Counted from the stretch's first letter, positions 34,557 through 44,111 are shown. The stretch: 64,000 bases of DNA from Promicromonospora iranensis (GCF_028994805.1 NZ_JAJQQP010000012.1:1-64000), one strand, 5' to 3'. Notes: a model not told the origin generated them from the sequence alone. Numbers and translations: made by a program.

Positions 34557-36155
34557 GTGAACGACGCCATCACGACCCTCGCCGGCACGCGCGCCAAGCT
34601 CGACGACCTCGACGCGCGCCGGGCAGCCGCCATCGACATCCCGGAGGAGACGGCCCAGGAGAAGCAGCACAAGCGGGGCAAGAAGACCGCCAGGGAACGC
34701 ATCGACGCACTCCTGGACGAGGGCAGCTTCACCGAGCTGGACGCGCTCGCCAAGCATCGCAGCCGCAACTTCGGCCTGGAGAAGAAGCGGATCGCCGGCG
34801 ACGGCGTGGTCACCGGCTACGGCACCATCGACGGCCGGCAGGTGTGCATCTACTCCCAGGACTTCACCGTGTTCGGCGGGAGCCTCGGCGAGGTGCACGG
34901 CCAGAAGATCACCAAGGTGCAGGACCTCGCGCTGCGCACGGGTGTGCCGCTCATCGGCATCAGTGACGGCGGCGGCGCCCGCATCCAGGAGGGTGTCGCG
35001 GCCCTGACGCAGTTCGCGGAGATGTTCCGGCGCAACGTCGCGGCGTCGGGCGTGATCCCGCAGATCTCCCTGATCCTGGGCCCGAGCGCGGGCGGCGCGG
35101 TGTACTCCCCCGCGCTGACGGACTTCATCGTCATGGCCGACCAGACGTCGAACATGTTCATCACCGGTCCGGACGTGATCCGCACGGTGACCGGCGAGGA
35201 CGTCGACTTCGAGACCCTGGGCGGCGCCCGCACCCACAACTCGAAGTCCGGCGTGGCGCACTACATGGGCCAGGACGAGGACGACGCGCTCGACTACGTG
35301 CGCCACCTCGTCGGCTACCTGCCGCAGAACAACCTCTCGGACGCGCCGTCGTTCCCGCCGGAGGACGAGACGCCGCTGGAGGTCACCGCCGACGACGAGG
35401 CCCTCGACGAGCTGATCCCCGACAGCGACAACCAGCCCTACGACATGCGCACGGCCATCGAGGGGGTCCTGGACCCGGAGTCGTTCCTCGAGGTGCAGCC
35501 GATGTTCGCGACCAACGTGCTGATCGGGTTCGGGCACGTGGAGGGCCAGTCGGTCGGCATCGTCGCGAACCAGCCGCAGTCCATGGCGGGCACGCTCGAC
35601 ATCGACGCCGCCGAGAAGGCCGCGCGGTTCGTGCGGACCTGCGACGCCTTCAACATCCCGGTGGTGACGTTCGTGGACGTGCCGGGCTTCCTGCCCGGTG
35701 TCGGGCAGGAGCACCAGGGCATCATCCGCCGCGGCGCCAAGCTGATCTACGCGTACGCCGAGGCCACGGTGCCGCTCATCACCATCATCACGCGCAAGGC
35801 CTACGGTGGCGCCTACATCGTCATGGGCTCCAAGCAGCTCGGCGCGGACGTCAACCTCGCGTGGCCGACCGCCCAGATCGCGGTCATGGGTGCGAGCGGT
35901 GCCGTCAACATCCTGCAGCGGGGCGCTCTGCGCACCGTCCAGGAGGCGGGCGGCGACGTCGAGGCCGAGCGGGCCCGGCTGACCGCCGAGTACGAGGACG
36001 CCATCGTGAACCCGTGGGACGCCGCCGAGCGCGGGTACGTCGACGCGGTCATCCGCCCGTCCGAGACGCGGGTGCAGGTGGTGCGCGCGCTTCGCGCGCT
36101 GCGCACCAAGCGATCTACGCTTCCTCCGAAGAAGCACGGCAACATCCCGCTCTGA
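34557..36155 (+). CDS. accD: Acyl-CoA carboxylase beta (carboxyltransferase) subunit
   Basis: A 532-residue carboxyltransferase that moves CO2 from carboxybiotin to acetyl- or propionyl-CoA. N-terminal half: [39 protein letters not shown] and [11 protein letters not shown]-terminal half: [30 protein letters not shown] and [18 protein letters not shown]. It is of the actinobacterial AccD5/PccB type. The oxyanion-forming glycine pairs are intact. It leads a plus-strand operon with an unknown gene, accE and a glycosyltransferase. Confidence 0.95.
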   Translation: MNDAITTLAGTRAKLDDLDARRAAAIDIPEETAQEKQHKRGKKTARERIDALLDEGSFTELDALAKHRSRNFGLEKKRIAGDGVVTGYGTIDGRQVCIYSQDFTVFGGSLGEVHGQKITKVQDLALRTGVPLIGISDGGGARIQEGVAALTQFAEMFRRNVAASGVIPQISLILGPSAGGAVYSPALTDFIVMADQTSNMFITGPDVIRTVTGEDVDFETLGGARTHNSKSGVAHYMGQDEDDALDYVRHLVGYLPQNNLSDAPSFPPEDETPLEVTADDEALDELIPDSDNQPYDMRTAIEGVLDPESFLEVQPMFATNVLIGFGHVEGQSVGIVANQPQSMAGTLDIDAAEKAARFVRTCDAFNIPVVTFVDVPGFLPGVGQEHQGIIRRGAKLIYAYAEATVPLITIITRKAYGGAYIVMGSKQLGADVNLAWPTAQIAVMGASGAVNILQRGALRTVQEAGGDVEAERARLTAEYEDAIVNPWDAAERGYVDAVIRPSETRVQVVRALRALRTKRSTLPPKKHGNIPL

Positions 36156-36198
36156 CCGGCGGGAGGACCGAGGCAGTTCGGACGGGATGAGGAACGAC

Positions 36199-36723
36199 AT
36201 GAGTCACGAGGACGCCACCCACGGCCCGGCGCCGATGGGCCGCGTCGACGCGGAGCCCATGCACCGTGCGGTCGACGCACTGGCGGCGGCGCTGCACGAC
36301 TACGTGGGGACGGCCGTGGGCGTCCGCGCCGAGTTCGGCGCCGCGGAGGCGGACGAGGACCCGCGGGTGCTCGCGCTCGAGTCCACGGTGGGGCACCTGA
36401 ACGCCGCCCTGTTCGACACCCTGCACGGCTCGCTCGGCATGCACCCGGACCTCACGTCGTCGGTGTGGGAGCCGGAGGAGGGCGCAGACGTCGACGAGAT
36501 CATCGAGTCGGAGCTGCCCGAGGGCGGTGAGTCGTTCTACCTGGGCTTCGTCGTCGCCGCGCGCGGTGGCGACGCCACCCTGGACGGGGTGATCGACCTG
36601 CTCGACGCCGCCGGCGAGTCCGTCGCGGCACACCTCACCGACGGTGGCTACGACATCGCCGAGTGGGCCGCCTCGCGCGGCGAGGCGCCCGGTTTCGGTT
36701 TCTACGAGGAGGACGACGAGTGA
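36199..36723 (+). CDS. Acidic protein of unknown function in the acc operon
   Basis: A 174-residue acidic cytoplasmic protein (MSHEDATHGPAPMGRVDAEP...), no signal or membrane helix. ATG 36199 has GATGAGGA just upstream; ATG 36187 is an alternative adding four residues. Two parts are visible: a helical N-terminal half with LDAL-type repeats and an acidic second half (VWEPEEGADVDEIIESELPE, GFYEEDDE). It lies between accD and accE, and its stop overlaps the accE start by 4 bp. No family recognised; it could be a carboxylase accessory factor, which is inference from position. Confidence 0.75.
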   Translation: MSHEDATHGPAPMGRVDAEPMHRAVDALAAALHDYVGTAVGVRAEFGAAEADEDPRVLALESTVGHLNAALFDTLHGSLGMHPDLTSSVWEPEEGADVDEIIESELPEGGESFYLGFVVAARGGDATLDGVIDLLDAAGESVAAHLTDGGYDIAEWAASRGEAPGFGFYEEDDE

Positions 36724-36959
36724 GCCCCCAGGTACGCGTGGTGCGCGGTGAGCCCGACGACGTCGAGGTGGCGGCCCTGGTCGCCGGCCTCGCCGCCGTG
36801 ACGGCGGCCGGCCCCGAGCCCGAGGACGCCGCGCCGCTCGACGAGTGGACCAACCACGCCCGGGTGCTCCGGGGGAACGGCGCGGCGACCGCCAACAACT
36901 TCGGCGGGCGCTCCGGGCGGCACAACGCCGACGCGTGGCGCTGGAGCCTGCGGTCGTGA
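36720..36959 (+). CDS. accE: Acyl-CoA carboxylase epsilon subunit
   Basis: A 79-residue protein starting at GTG 36720 (VSPQVRVVRGEPDDVEVAAL). Actinobacterial epsilon subunits start with a short beta strand and a helix (EPDDVEVAALVAGLAAV) and end with a conserved W-rich tail, here RHNADAWRWSLRS. They stabilise the alpha-beta carboxylase complex. GTGA overlaps join it to the gene before and the gene after, so translation is coupled across all three. Confidence 0.88.
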   Translation: MSPQVRVVRGEPDDVEVAALVAGLAAVTAAGPEPEDAAPLDEWTNHARVLRGNGAATANNFGGRSGRHNADAWRWSLRS

Positions 36960-38515
36960 CCAGGACCCCCCGGCCCGGGGACACCGACGTCGTCCTGTTC
37001 GTCCGGTCGCTGGGCACTCGGATCGCCGGCGGCACGCGTGCCGTGCTGGCCCGGGCCAACCTCTACGCCGGCCTCGGATACCGCACCTCCCTCGTGGTCA
37101 CGGGTCTCCTGGAGGATGACGGCGCCTGGGTCCGCGCACAGGGCCTGCTGCATCCCGACGTCCGTGTGCTGGTGCTGTGGCGCGACGGGCCCGACGACGT
37201 CGACCGCGCCCGCGCCCGGGACACCGAGCCGATCGAGGTGCCCCGGATCGCCGCCGGGCCGGGCGTGAAGCGCCGCCGCAGGACCGTCGAGGACGGGATC
37301 CAGGTGCGCACGCTCGTGGACGGCACGCTGCGCACCATCGAGCTGCTCGACCCCGCCACCGAGGAGGCCCGTCAGCTCGTCGTGCTGCGCGAGGACGGCA
37401 CCCGCGAGTCGATCTGGTCGTTCGCCCACGGCAGCCCCATCGCCGTCGACCATCTCGTCCCGAACGGCGGGCGGCGGCGCGAGTTCGTCGTCGACGGGCG
37501 CGCGGTCTGGCTCGAGGCCGAGGTGGCCGGGCACGTGGGCGCCGGCGATGCCCGGCTGCGCCTGCGGGACGAGCCGGTCGGGGACTACGCGGGCGCGATC
37601 GCCCACTGGCTCGACGCCCGGTTCGCCTCCGCGGAGCGCCTCGTCGTCTTCGCCGACGGCGAGAACGTGTGGCAACGCGCCTTGCGCCTCATGCGCCATC
37701 CCCGCCTGGGCGGCGTCTCCGTGCTGCACAACTCGCACCTCTCGGCGCCCTACGACGCCTCGGCGCCCACCCAGGCGGCCTGGAAGGGCTTCTTCTCGGA
37801 CACCACGAACGTCGACGTCATGGTGTGCCTCACCGAGCGGCAGCGCACCGATCTCCTGGCCCGGTACCCCGGGCTGCCGTTGCGGGTGCTGCGGCACGCG
37901 GCGCCCCGGCCGAAGGTCCGGGGCGTGCGGCGTGACCCGGACTCCGTGGTGTTCATCGGCCGGCTGGCCCCGCAGAAGCAGCTCGACCACCTGCTGCATG
38001 CGTTCGTGCTGGTGCACGAGCGCGTGCCGAGCGCGCACCTCGACGTGTACGGGACCGGCAGGGACGAGGCGTCGCTGAAGGAGCTCGCTGCCGAGCTCGG
38101 CCTGGAGCCCGGCGTCGACGTCCGGTTCCACGGCGGTACGGCGCAGGCGCTGCACGCGTTCGCCGGCTCTCGGGTGGCAGCGATGTCGTCCCTCCACGAG
38201 GGCCTGCCGCTCACCCTCACCGAGGCTATGTCCGTCGGCACGCCCTTCGTGGCGTACGACTGCAACTACGGCCCCGCCGAGGTGATCCGGGACGGCGAGA
38301 ACGGGTTCCTGGTGCCGCGCGACGACGTCCAGGCCCTCGCCGACCGGCTGGTTCAGGTGCTCGAGGACGACCGGCTGGCCCGCCGGCTCAGCCGCGGTGC
38401 GAGACGGGTGACCAGCAGCTTCTCGCCGCGCCGGTACAGGGACGCCTGGCGGGACCTGCTCGACGACGTCGCCAGGCGCGAGTCGAGCAGGTCGCACACC
38501 GTGGCGAGGAGCTGA
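36956..38515 (+). CDS. TagE-like GT4 glycosyltransferase
   Basis: A 519-residue cytoplasmic glycosyltransferase. The N-terminal half (about 1-290) has VLFVRSLGTRIAGGTRAVL and a long specific region; the C-terminal GT4 domain has VVFIGRLAPQKQLDHLLHAF and the EX7E motif in HEGLPLTLTEAMSVGT. The layout resembles TagE, the poly(glycerol-phosphate) alpha-glucosyltransferase that decorates wall teichoic acid; sugar and acceptor are not proven. GTG 36956 overlaps the accE stop by 4 bp, an unexpected coupling of wall and lipid genes. The last 163 bp overlap the convergent gene at 38353. Confidence 0.82.
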   Translation: MTRTPRPGDTDVVLFVRSLGTRIAGGTRAVLARANLYAGLGYRTSLVVTGLLEDDGAWVRAQGLLHPDVRVLVLWRDGPDDVDRARARDTEPIEVPRIAAGPGVKRRRRTVEDGIQVRTLVDGTLRTIELLDPATEEARQLVVLREDGTRESIWSFAHGSPIAVDHLVPNGGRRREFVVDGRAVWLEAEVAGHVGAGDARLRLRDEPVGDYAGAIAHWLDARFASAERLVVFADGENVWQRALRLMRHPRLGGVSVLHNSHLSAPYDASAPTQAAWKGFFSDTTNVDVMVCLTERQRTDLLARYPGLPLRVLRHAAPRPKVRGVRRDPDSVVFIGRLAPQKQLDHLLHAFVLVHERVPSAHLDVYGTGRDEASLKELAAELGLEPGVDVRFHGGTAQALHAFAGSRVAAMSSLHEGLPLTLTEAMSVGTPFVAYDCNYGPAEVIRDGENGFLVPRDDVQALADRLVQVLEDDRLARRLSRGARRVTSSFSPRRYRDAWRDLLDDVARRESSRSHTVARS

Positions 38516-40650
38516 CCCCGGTCGATCCAGAGGTTCTCGAGGTGATCGCGGACGTCGTTGCCGCCACGGCGTTCGCCCTCACCGGCTGCCTCCCCGAAGA
38601 GGGTCACCGGCACGGGCCGACCCTCCGCCTCACGGGCGCCCGGGCGGCGCTCGGGAGGCACGGCACCGAGCGACGCCGGCGCGTACACGACACCGGGGGC
38701 GTCGCTGAACCAGCCGACCTTGTGCTGGCTGGTCCCGTTCGGCGCCACGTACACGTCCGTGGCCTCGGCCCACAGCACGGCCTCCCGCAAGGAACTGCCC
38801 ACCAGGTCGACCACCTGGTCGCCGTGTCGAGCGCCCTCCTTGATCGCCCGTGACACCGTGTGCAGCTCGTCGATGCTGCTCTGCCACCGCTCGGAGACCA
38901 GGTCGTTGTCCATCGGGTACGAGTAGCCGTCCAGCAGGACGAGCGCCCGCGGGTAGCGCAGGTGCAGCGCGTCGATGAACCGGGCCACCTCGTGCTCCTG
39001 GTCCGCCCATGCCCTGCTGCGGACCCGGAGGCCGATCCACACCACGGGACCACTCCGGGCGCCCGTCGACGGCGGCTGGGCGTATCCGGGGGTGGGGTCC
39101 GCCCGCGCGACACTCTGGCGGATCCTTTCCACGAGCGACCGGCGGATGAAGTAACCGCCGACCGACACCACGAGGTGCTCGTGCGAGAAGGGGTACGGGT
39201 CGCGTACGCCCCGGCGCGGCTCGTCGACCACTCGCGCCCCGGAGAACTCCGGGAAGAGCTCCAGGAAGGCCCCGAAGAACCGGGTCCCGACGGTGCGGAC
39301 CTCGGCGACGTTGGCCGCCACGCCGTGCTCGACCAGCCGCTCGACGCCTGGGTGGAAGTTCCAGACGTGATGGGCGAAGTTCTCCGCCACGGTCATCTGG
39401 AGCACGACCGTGCGCTCCGTCCGGGGATCCGGCCGGCTCGCGACCGCCCCGGCGTACCGGTCCCGCTCGGCGACCACGCGGTCGAGCAGGCTCGTGAGCA
39501 GGTTGACCATCTTGTGCGGCGGGAGGATCGGGCGGCCGAACGTCGCGCCCAGATCGAGCAGGACCCCGCGTGCCGGCAGGAAGACGTACGCGGCCTTGAA
39601 GCCGGCGCCGAGGCTGAGCAGCATCGTGTGCTCACGGTCACCGAAGGAGTAGACGGCCTTGCCGAACGACACCAGCGCGTCGAACGGCGCACACTCCGCA
39701 CCGGTCAACGGGTCGCGCAGTACCAGCCGACGCTCCCGGACCGCCCGGGTCTGGTGGGCGAGGTGCGGGTCGTCGGCGTCGGCGATCTGCCGCTGGGCGA
39801 GCGTCACGAACTCGCGGTCGTCCGGCTGCGGCACGTCCGGCGCGAGGAACTCCTCCCGCCACCACGCGATCGCGTCGGCAGAGAGGGGCACCCCGTCCGC
39901 GACGGCCTCTTCGGGCGTGACGATCCGCGGCACGGCGGCGAGGAAGTACAGGTCCTTGACCACGGCGGGCAGCGCGGCCACCCGGTCGGCGTCCGTAGCG
40001 GGGAGCGGCTCGAGGGCGGCGTAGGCCGCCCAGACCGCCGCGCACGCTCGCGCTTCGTCACCAGCGAGGAACGCCGTGAGCGCCCCGGACTGCGCCCGCC
40101 GTTCCGTCTCCGCCTCGGGCCCGCGGAGCAGCTCGTGCAGCACGACGGGCAGGGGGTCGTCGGCACCCGCCTGGAGCGCCGAGAGTCGTTCGGCCCACGG
40201 CACGTCATCCGTGCCGCGCGCCACCGCGCGCCACTCGTCCAGCGCGGGCCTGGACGTCGGTTCGTCCCGCAGCACGCGCGCGTAGGCGTCGTCCACATCG
40301 GCGACGGGTGCGCCGGACGCCACGAGCGCCCGCGCGAGGCGCCGGGCCGTACGGCGGTCGTTGCCCGTGCCCCGCTCCAGCGCCTTGCGCAGGTGCGGCA
40401 CCGCCGCCGCGGGCTGGTCGGTCGCCTCCAGCGCCGCGGCGCACGCCAGCAGCATGCGCACCCGGCCGGGAAACCGGACCGACGCCACCCCGGCCAGGTC
40501 TGCGGCGAGCGACCGCTCCCCGGCATCTCCGACGCGCACAAGGGTCGCGACCACGTCGGGGACGGCGACCTTCTGCCGCTTCTGCAGAGCACGGACGAGG
40601 TCCTGGACCTCCTGGTGCAGGACCTCGTCCGTGAGAACCGCCTCGGTCAC
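38353..40650 (-). CDS. Large protein of unknown class, wall-polymer locus
   Basis: A 765-residue cytoplasmic protein. Residues about 1-230 are helical repeats of Ala, Arg and Glu (PHLRKALERGTGNDRRTARR) resembling TPR. The C-terminal half has ordered motifs: LVSFGKAVYSFGDREHTMLL, LFPEFSGARVVDEPRRGVRD, HEHLVVSVGGYFIRRSLVER, LVGSSLREAVLWAEATDVYV, then PNGTSQHKVGWF. The last block recalls GT61/DUF563-like nucleotide-sugar sites, but I cannot assign it. GTG 40650 overlaps the upstream fusion gene stop by 4 bp, so both are cotranslated. Its final 54 codons are antisense to the TagE-like gene. Confidence 0.75.
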   Translation of the reverse strand: MTEAVLTDEVLHQEVQDLVRALQKRQKVAVPDVVATLVRVGDAGERSLAADLAGVASVRFPGRVRMLLACAAALEATDQPAAAVPHLRKALERGTGNDRRTARRLARALVASGAPVADVDDAYARVLRDEPTSRPALDEWRAVARGTDDVPWAERLSALQAGADDPLPVVLHELLRGPEAETERRAQSGALTAFLAGDEARACAAVWAAYAALEPLPATDADRVAALPAVVKDLYFLAAVPRIVTPEEAVADGVPLSADAIAWWREEFLAPDVPQPDDREFVTLAQRQIADADDPHLAHQTRAVRERRLVLRDPLTGAECAPFDALVSFGKAVYSFGDREHTMLLSLGAGFKAAYVFLPARGVLLDLGATFGRPILPPHKMVNLLTSLLDRVVAERDRYAGAVASRPDPRTERTVVLQMTVAENFAHHVWNFHPGVERLVEHGVAANVAEVRTVGTRFFGAFLELFPEFSGARVVDEPRRGVRDPYPFSHEHLVVSVGGYFIRRSLVERIRQSVARADPTPGYAQPPSTGARSGPVVWIGLRVRSRAWADQEHEVARFIDALHLRYPRALVLLDGYSYPMDNDLVSERWQSSIDELHTVSRAIKEGARHGDQVVDLVGSSLREAVLWAEATDVYVAPNGTSQHKVGWFSDAPGVVYAPASLGAVPPERRPGAREAEGRPVPVTLFGEAAGEGERRGGNDVRDHLENLWIDRGQLLATVCDLLDSRLATSSSRSRQASLYRRGEKLLVTRLAPRLSRRASRSSSST

Positions 40651-43400
40651 GCGCTGATGCGGCGCGACTCGACGAAGGCGGTGCCCTTGTCCCACAGGTC
40701 GCGGTACTTGACGTACAGCTCCTGGTTCCAGGGCTTGAGCCAGCCTGCCCAGTGCACGATGCTCGGGTCGGTCACCGTCTCCTGCGTGGGCCAGTTGTTC
40801 CAGACCGGGTCGATCTTCCGGTACCGGGAGCCCGCGTAGCAGTTCAGGATCTCCTGGTCGTTGAGCCCGTAGGTCTCGACGTACGCCACGTACTCGGCGG
40901 TGAAGCCCTCGGACCGCATCTGCGCGAGGTCCATCAGCAGGATGCCGGCGTTGAAGCCGTCGAAGTCCTTCGGGTGCCGCTGGTACATGGTGCGGAAGAA
41001 CTCGTTGGCCACCTGCGGCTCCTCCGACAGGCGACGGCCCTGCTTGAGGATGTTGCCCAGACCGCTGCGCACGCCGTGCCCGACGGACGAACGGGCCGCG
41101 AGCGGCGAACCACCGAGCTCGGTGTCGTGCAGGGTCGCGATGTCCTTGACGGTCAGCGCGTCGATGTCGTGGTAGACCACGCGGTCCAGATCCGGCAGCA
41201 GCTCGGGCAGGAGCAGGCGGTCCATCGTCGAGACGGTGATGTGCTTGAGCATGCCGAGCACGGGGCCGTAGTCGATGTCGTCGCAGGCGATCCACTCGAA
41301 GGTGACCTCGGGGAACAGGCCGGCGAGCCGGTCGTGGTCCGCCGTGGTGTGGTCGCGGGTGAGCGCCACCACGTGGAGGGGCCGGTCGGAGTGCTGGACC
41401 ATGCCGCCGATGACGACCTCCATCTCCGTCTTGAGGTTGCCGTCGAGCGCGACCGCCACGTGCACGGTCTCGCCGCTGCGGGGCGCGGTGGCGGGCGCCA
41501 CGACGCGCGAGGCACGTGCCGTCCGGCACGCCTCGTCCACGTCGAACGACGCCGTCAGGCTCGTGGTGGGAGCCGCGAACCGCTGCTCCGCCAGTGCCAC
41601 CTCGGGGGCCACGGTCTTGCGCCACTCGGCGTAGACCTCCTCACGCGACGCACCCTGGAGCACGAGAGCCATCGCCGGAGCGAGCAGTCGGCGGATGCGC
41701 TCACGCATCTCGTTCAGGTCGTTCTCGTCGGCGTCGAGCAGGCCGGCGAAGCGCACGTCCGCGCGGTTCTTGGGCGTGAACTGCACGTTGGCGCCGATCG
41801 ACCACGACGGCAGGTAGCAGTGCAGGCGGGAGGTGACGACCTGGCCGTACTCCGACCGGTAGCTCTCCAGCAGGCCGAGCGCCTCGCGGACGTTCGGGCC
41901 CATCGACGTCCACCGGACGTCCTCGTGCATCTGCGTGACCTGGATGGCGTCCTCCGACGGCGCCGGCGTGTCCACGTAGACGGTCGGGCCGCCCGCGGGG
42001 ACCGGCGCCTCGGCGTCCGGGAACACCGTGCTGATCGTCGTCGTGAGGCAGCCGGAGAAGAAGGCCGGCACACCACGGGCGAGGAGGAGGTAGACGGTGT
42101 TCCAGTCGCGGCAGCCGATCGGGCCGTTCGCCTTGAGGTACTCGATCGCCGTGGGGGTGAGCATGCTCGGGCGGTTCACGTGGAACGAGATGAACAGCGG
42201 GTTCACGTTCGGGTTGAACGGGAAGTCGTAGGCCAGCCCGAAGATGTCCTGCATGTACCAACCGAACGCGATCGCCCACGTGTTCTCCGGCACGGCGTCG
42301 TAGCTCGACGAGTCCCGGTTCAGCGTCATGAGCTGGACGTCGGCACCCGGGCCGTCGATCTGCAGCTCGGGGCGGACGCGGTCCTGGAGCTCGGAGACGA
42401 CCTCGACCAGCTCGTCGTCGCCGTGCAGGCGCAGGCCGGCGTGGCGCACGAGGTGCCCCAGGCTCGCGATGGTCTGCACGTAGTCGCCCACGTTCGACGA
42501 CGTCGTGGCCTCGTCCGGCTGCTTGTAGTCGATGACGCCGAACGAGACGCGTCCCTCCGGGACCGTCGCCGTCCGCGGCTCGACGGCGCGTGCCGTGAAG
42601 TCGGCGAGCAGGTCGATGCGGCGGACGAGCGCCTCGTCCGCGTCACCCGACTCCCGTGCCGCGTCGAGCGCGCTCGAGACCGCCGCGTGCTCCTTGACGG
42701 CGAAGAAGATCGACGCCATGGCGTACAGGTCCTTCGCCCCGCGCACCAGGCCCTGGTCGATCCACTTGACACACGTGTCCACGACACCGAGCTGGCCTAC
42801 CTGCGCCGCTGTGCGGAGGTACTCGACCGGCGCGTTGCGGGCCACGAGGTCGTTCGGCACCTCGGAGAACAGGTCCCAGGCCAGGTCGTAGGTGCCGGCG
42901 TGCCGCGCGACGAGCGCGCCGCCCAGTGCTCCGGCGACGCGGGTCTCGGGCTGGTCGTGCAGCGAGTGGCACAGCGCACGGGCGCTCACCAGCACCTCGG
43001 AGTTCAGCTTGCGGGTGAACCGGCCGCGGATCATCTGGACCACGCCGTCCGCCAGCGGCACGCCCGAACGCAGGATCCGCGCGAGCTCGGCGTCCGCGGC
43101 TGTGCGCTTCGCCGCCTGGACGTACTCCCGCTTGGCGCGGACCTCTCCCTCGGGCAGGCTGCCCGGCTCCAGCCCCAGGGCGACCTCGACCATCTGCTGG
43201 TACGAGGCCCGCAGCCGGGTCAGAGCCTTCTCGGCGACCGTCGGCTTGGACGTCGACTTGGCCGTCGACGGCGCCTTGGCCGGCACGGCTACCGGGACGG
43301 CCTTCTTCTCCTGCGACGCGGTGGCACCGGCCCAGCGATCAGCGGTGCGGGCGATCTTGCGAAGCGCGCGATGGCGCAGGCTCCGGCGTCGAACATTCAT
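40647..43400 (-). CDS. Pyruvyltransferase-like / GT8 glycosyltransferase fusion
   Basis: A 917-residue protein with three regions. Residues about 1-285 are a basic, Ala/Lys-rich start followed by helical repeats. About 287-600 match the polysaccharide pyruvyltransferase pattern: VSFGVIDYKQPDEATTSSN, NVGDYVQTIASLGHL, FISFHVNRPSM, GPIGCRDWNTVYLLLARGV, and VTSRLHCYLPSWSIGANVQF. About 655-910 are a GT8 domain: VHVAVALDGNLKTEMEVVIG, VYHDIDALTVKDI (metal-binding D-x-D), FDGFNAGILLMDLAQM, and HWAGWLKPWN. It probably acts in wall or capsule polymer synthesis, adding a hexose and possibly a pyruvate ketal. GAAAGG precedes ATG 43400. Confidence 0.85.
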   Translation of the reverse strand: MNVRRRSLRHRALRKIARTADRWAGATASQEKKAVPVAVPAKAPSTAKSTSKPTVAEKALTRLRASYQQMVEVALGLEPGSLPEGEVRAKREYVQAAKRTAADAELARILRSGVPLADGVVQMIRGRFTRKLNSEVLVSARALCHSLHDQPETRVAGALGGALVARHAGTYDLAWDLFSEVPNDLVARNAPVEYLRTAAQVGQLGVVDTCVKWIDQGLVRGAKDLYAMASIFFAVKEHAAVSSALDAARESGDADEALVRRIDLLADFTARAVEPRTATVPEGRVSFGVIDYKQPDEATTSSNVGDYVQTIASLGHLVRHAGLRLHGDDELVEVVSELQDRVRPELQIDGPGADVQLMTLNRDSSSYDAVPENTWAIAFGWYMQDIFGLAYDFPFNPNVNPLFISFHVNRPSMLTPTAIEYLKANGPIGCRDWNTVYLLLARGVPAFFSGCLTTTISTVFPDAEAPVPAGGPTVYVDTPAPSEDAIQVTQMHEDVRWTSMGPNVREALGLLESYRSEYGQVVTSRLHCYLPSWSIGANVQFTPKNRADVRFAGLLDADENDLNEMRERIRRLLAPAMALVLQGASREEVYAEWRKTVAPEVALAEQRFAAPTTSLTASFDVDEACRTARASRVVAPATAPRSGETVHVAVALDGNLKTEMEVVIGGMVQHSDRPLHVVALTRDHTTADHDRLAGLFPEVTFEWIACDDIDYGPVLGMLKHITVSTMDRLLLPELLPDLDRVVYHDIDALTVKDIATLHDTELGGSPLAARSSVGHGVRSGLGNILKQGRRLSEEPQVANEFFRTMYQRHPKDFDGFNAGILLMDLAQMRSEGFTAEYVAYVETYGLNDQEILNCYAGSRYRKIDPVWNNWPTQETVTDPSIVHWAGWLKPWNQELYVKYRDLWDKGTAFVESRRISA

Positions 43401-43622
43401 GCATGCAGCCTTTCTCGGGGTCGGCGAGCTGGACGCTCGAGCCGGGGACGATCGTACCGTCCGGGCCGATCCAAGGTCTCCTCACTCCGCCACACAGTAG
43501 GTTAAATATCTCGGCACGACTGGAGCGTGCCAATAGGCTCGGCCGTCATGACCGGTCTTGTACGCACGAACGCCGTGCGCTACAGCGGCAGTGCGCATCG
43601 ACGAGATCAGGGAGCATGTGAC
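43401..43622. other. Intergenic region between divergent genes
   Basis: About 222 bp holding the promoters of the minus-strand fusion gene and the plus-strand membrane-protein gene. Reading from an ATG at 43527 can extend the latter by 32 codons without a recognisable domain. I see no terminator or RNA gene. Confidence 0.4.
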
Positions 43623-44042
43623 GTGGCCGGTGAGTGGCATCCCGACATCGAACGCGCACTGGTTCCCGGAGTGTCGGCGCATGCCATGTGGGTGACTGTG
43701 GGCTGGTCGCTCTATATCGGCCTTGGAACAGCTGCGATCGCGCTGGCTCTCTGGGTACTCGACCAGCCCCTCTGGGCGCTGGCTCCCTTCATGATCAGCG
43801 TGCTCGCATTCGTGGTGAACCGAGGCGTCGACGTCTTCATCCCGTTCCGTGAGAAGAAGGAGGCGGCACAGGGGTACGCGACCTTCGTGCGGGGCTTCGG
43901 GCCGATGCGGCTTGAACATGTCGATCCAGGGACCGGTCGGCTGGTCTCGTTCGCGGGCGAACAGCTCGGCAGGAGCGAACGGCGGGAAAGAATCCGCCTG
44001 ATCCGGGCGCAGCACAACGCTCCCGGCGACAGGAGGAGCTGA
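43623..44042 (+). CDS. Two-helix membrane protein, unknown
   Basis: A 139-residue protein, VAGEWHPDIERALVPGVSAH, then two adjacent membrane helices (about 22-40 and 47-66: WVTVGWSLYIGLGTAAIALA, LWALAPFMISVLAFVV) and a basic cytoplasmic tail (GRSERRERIRLIRAQH). GTG 43623 is chosen because GGGAG lies 8 nt before it; ATG 43527 would add 32 residues. Codon bias is weaker than in its neighbours. Family not recognised. It stands alone between the wall-polymer genes and the DUF885 gene. Confidence 0.65.
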   Translation: MAGEWHPDIERALVPGVSAHAMWVTVGWSLYIGLGTAAIALALWVLDQPLWALAPFMISVLAFVVNRGVDVFIPFREKKEAAQGYATFVRGFGPMRLEHVDPGTGRLVSFAGEQLGRSERRERIRLIRAQHNAPGDRRS

Positions 44043-44098
44043 GTCGACCCGGCGCGACGAGCGGCGAGGATTCACTCCTCGGGGCCGCCGCACCCCCC

Positions 44099-44104
44099 TA
44101 GGCT
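44099..44104 (+). promoter_or_regulatory. -10 element of the DUF885 gene (leaderless)
   Basis: TAGGCT, 7 nt before ATG 44112. Confidence 0.5.
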
Positions 44105-44111
44105 CAGCCTC

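Noticed and set aside
40752-43505. 917-codon plus-strand frame opposite the pyruvyltransferase/GT8 gene
   Set aside because: Mirror frame of the real gene; Val/Arg/His-rich with no motifs.
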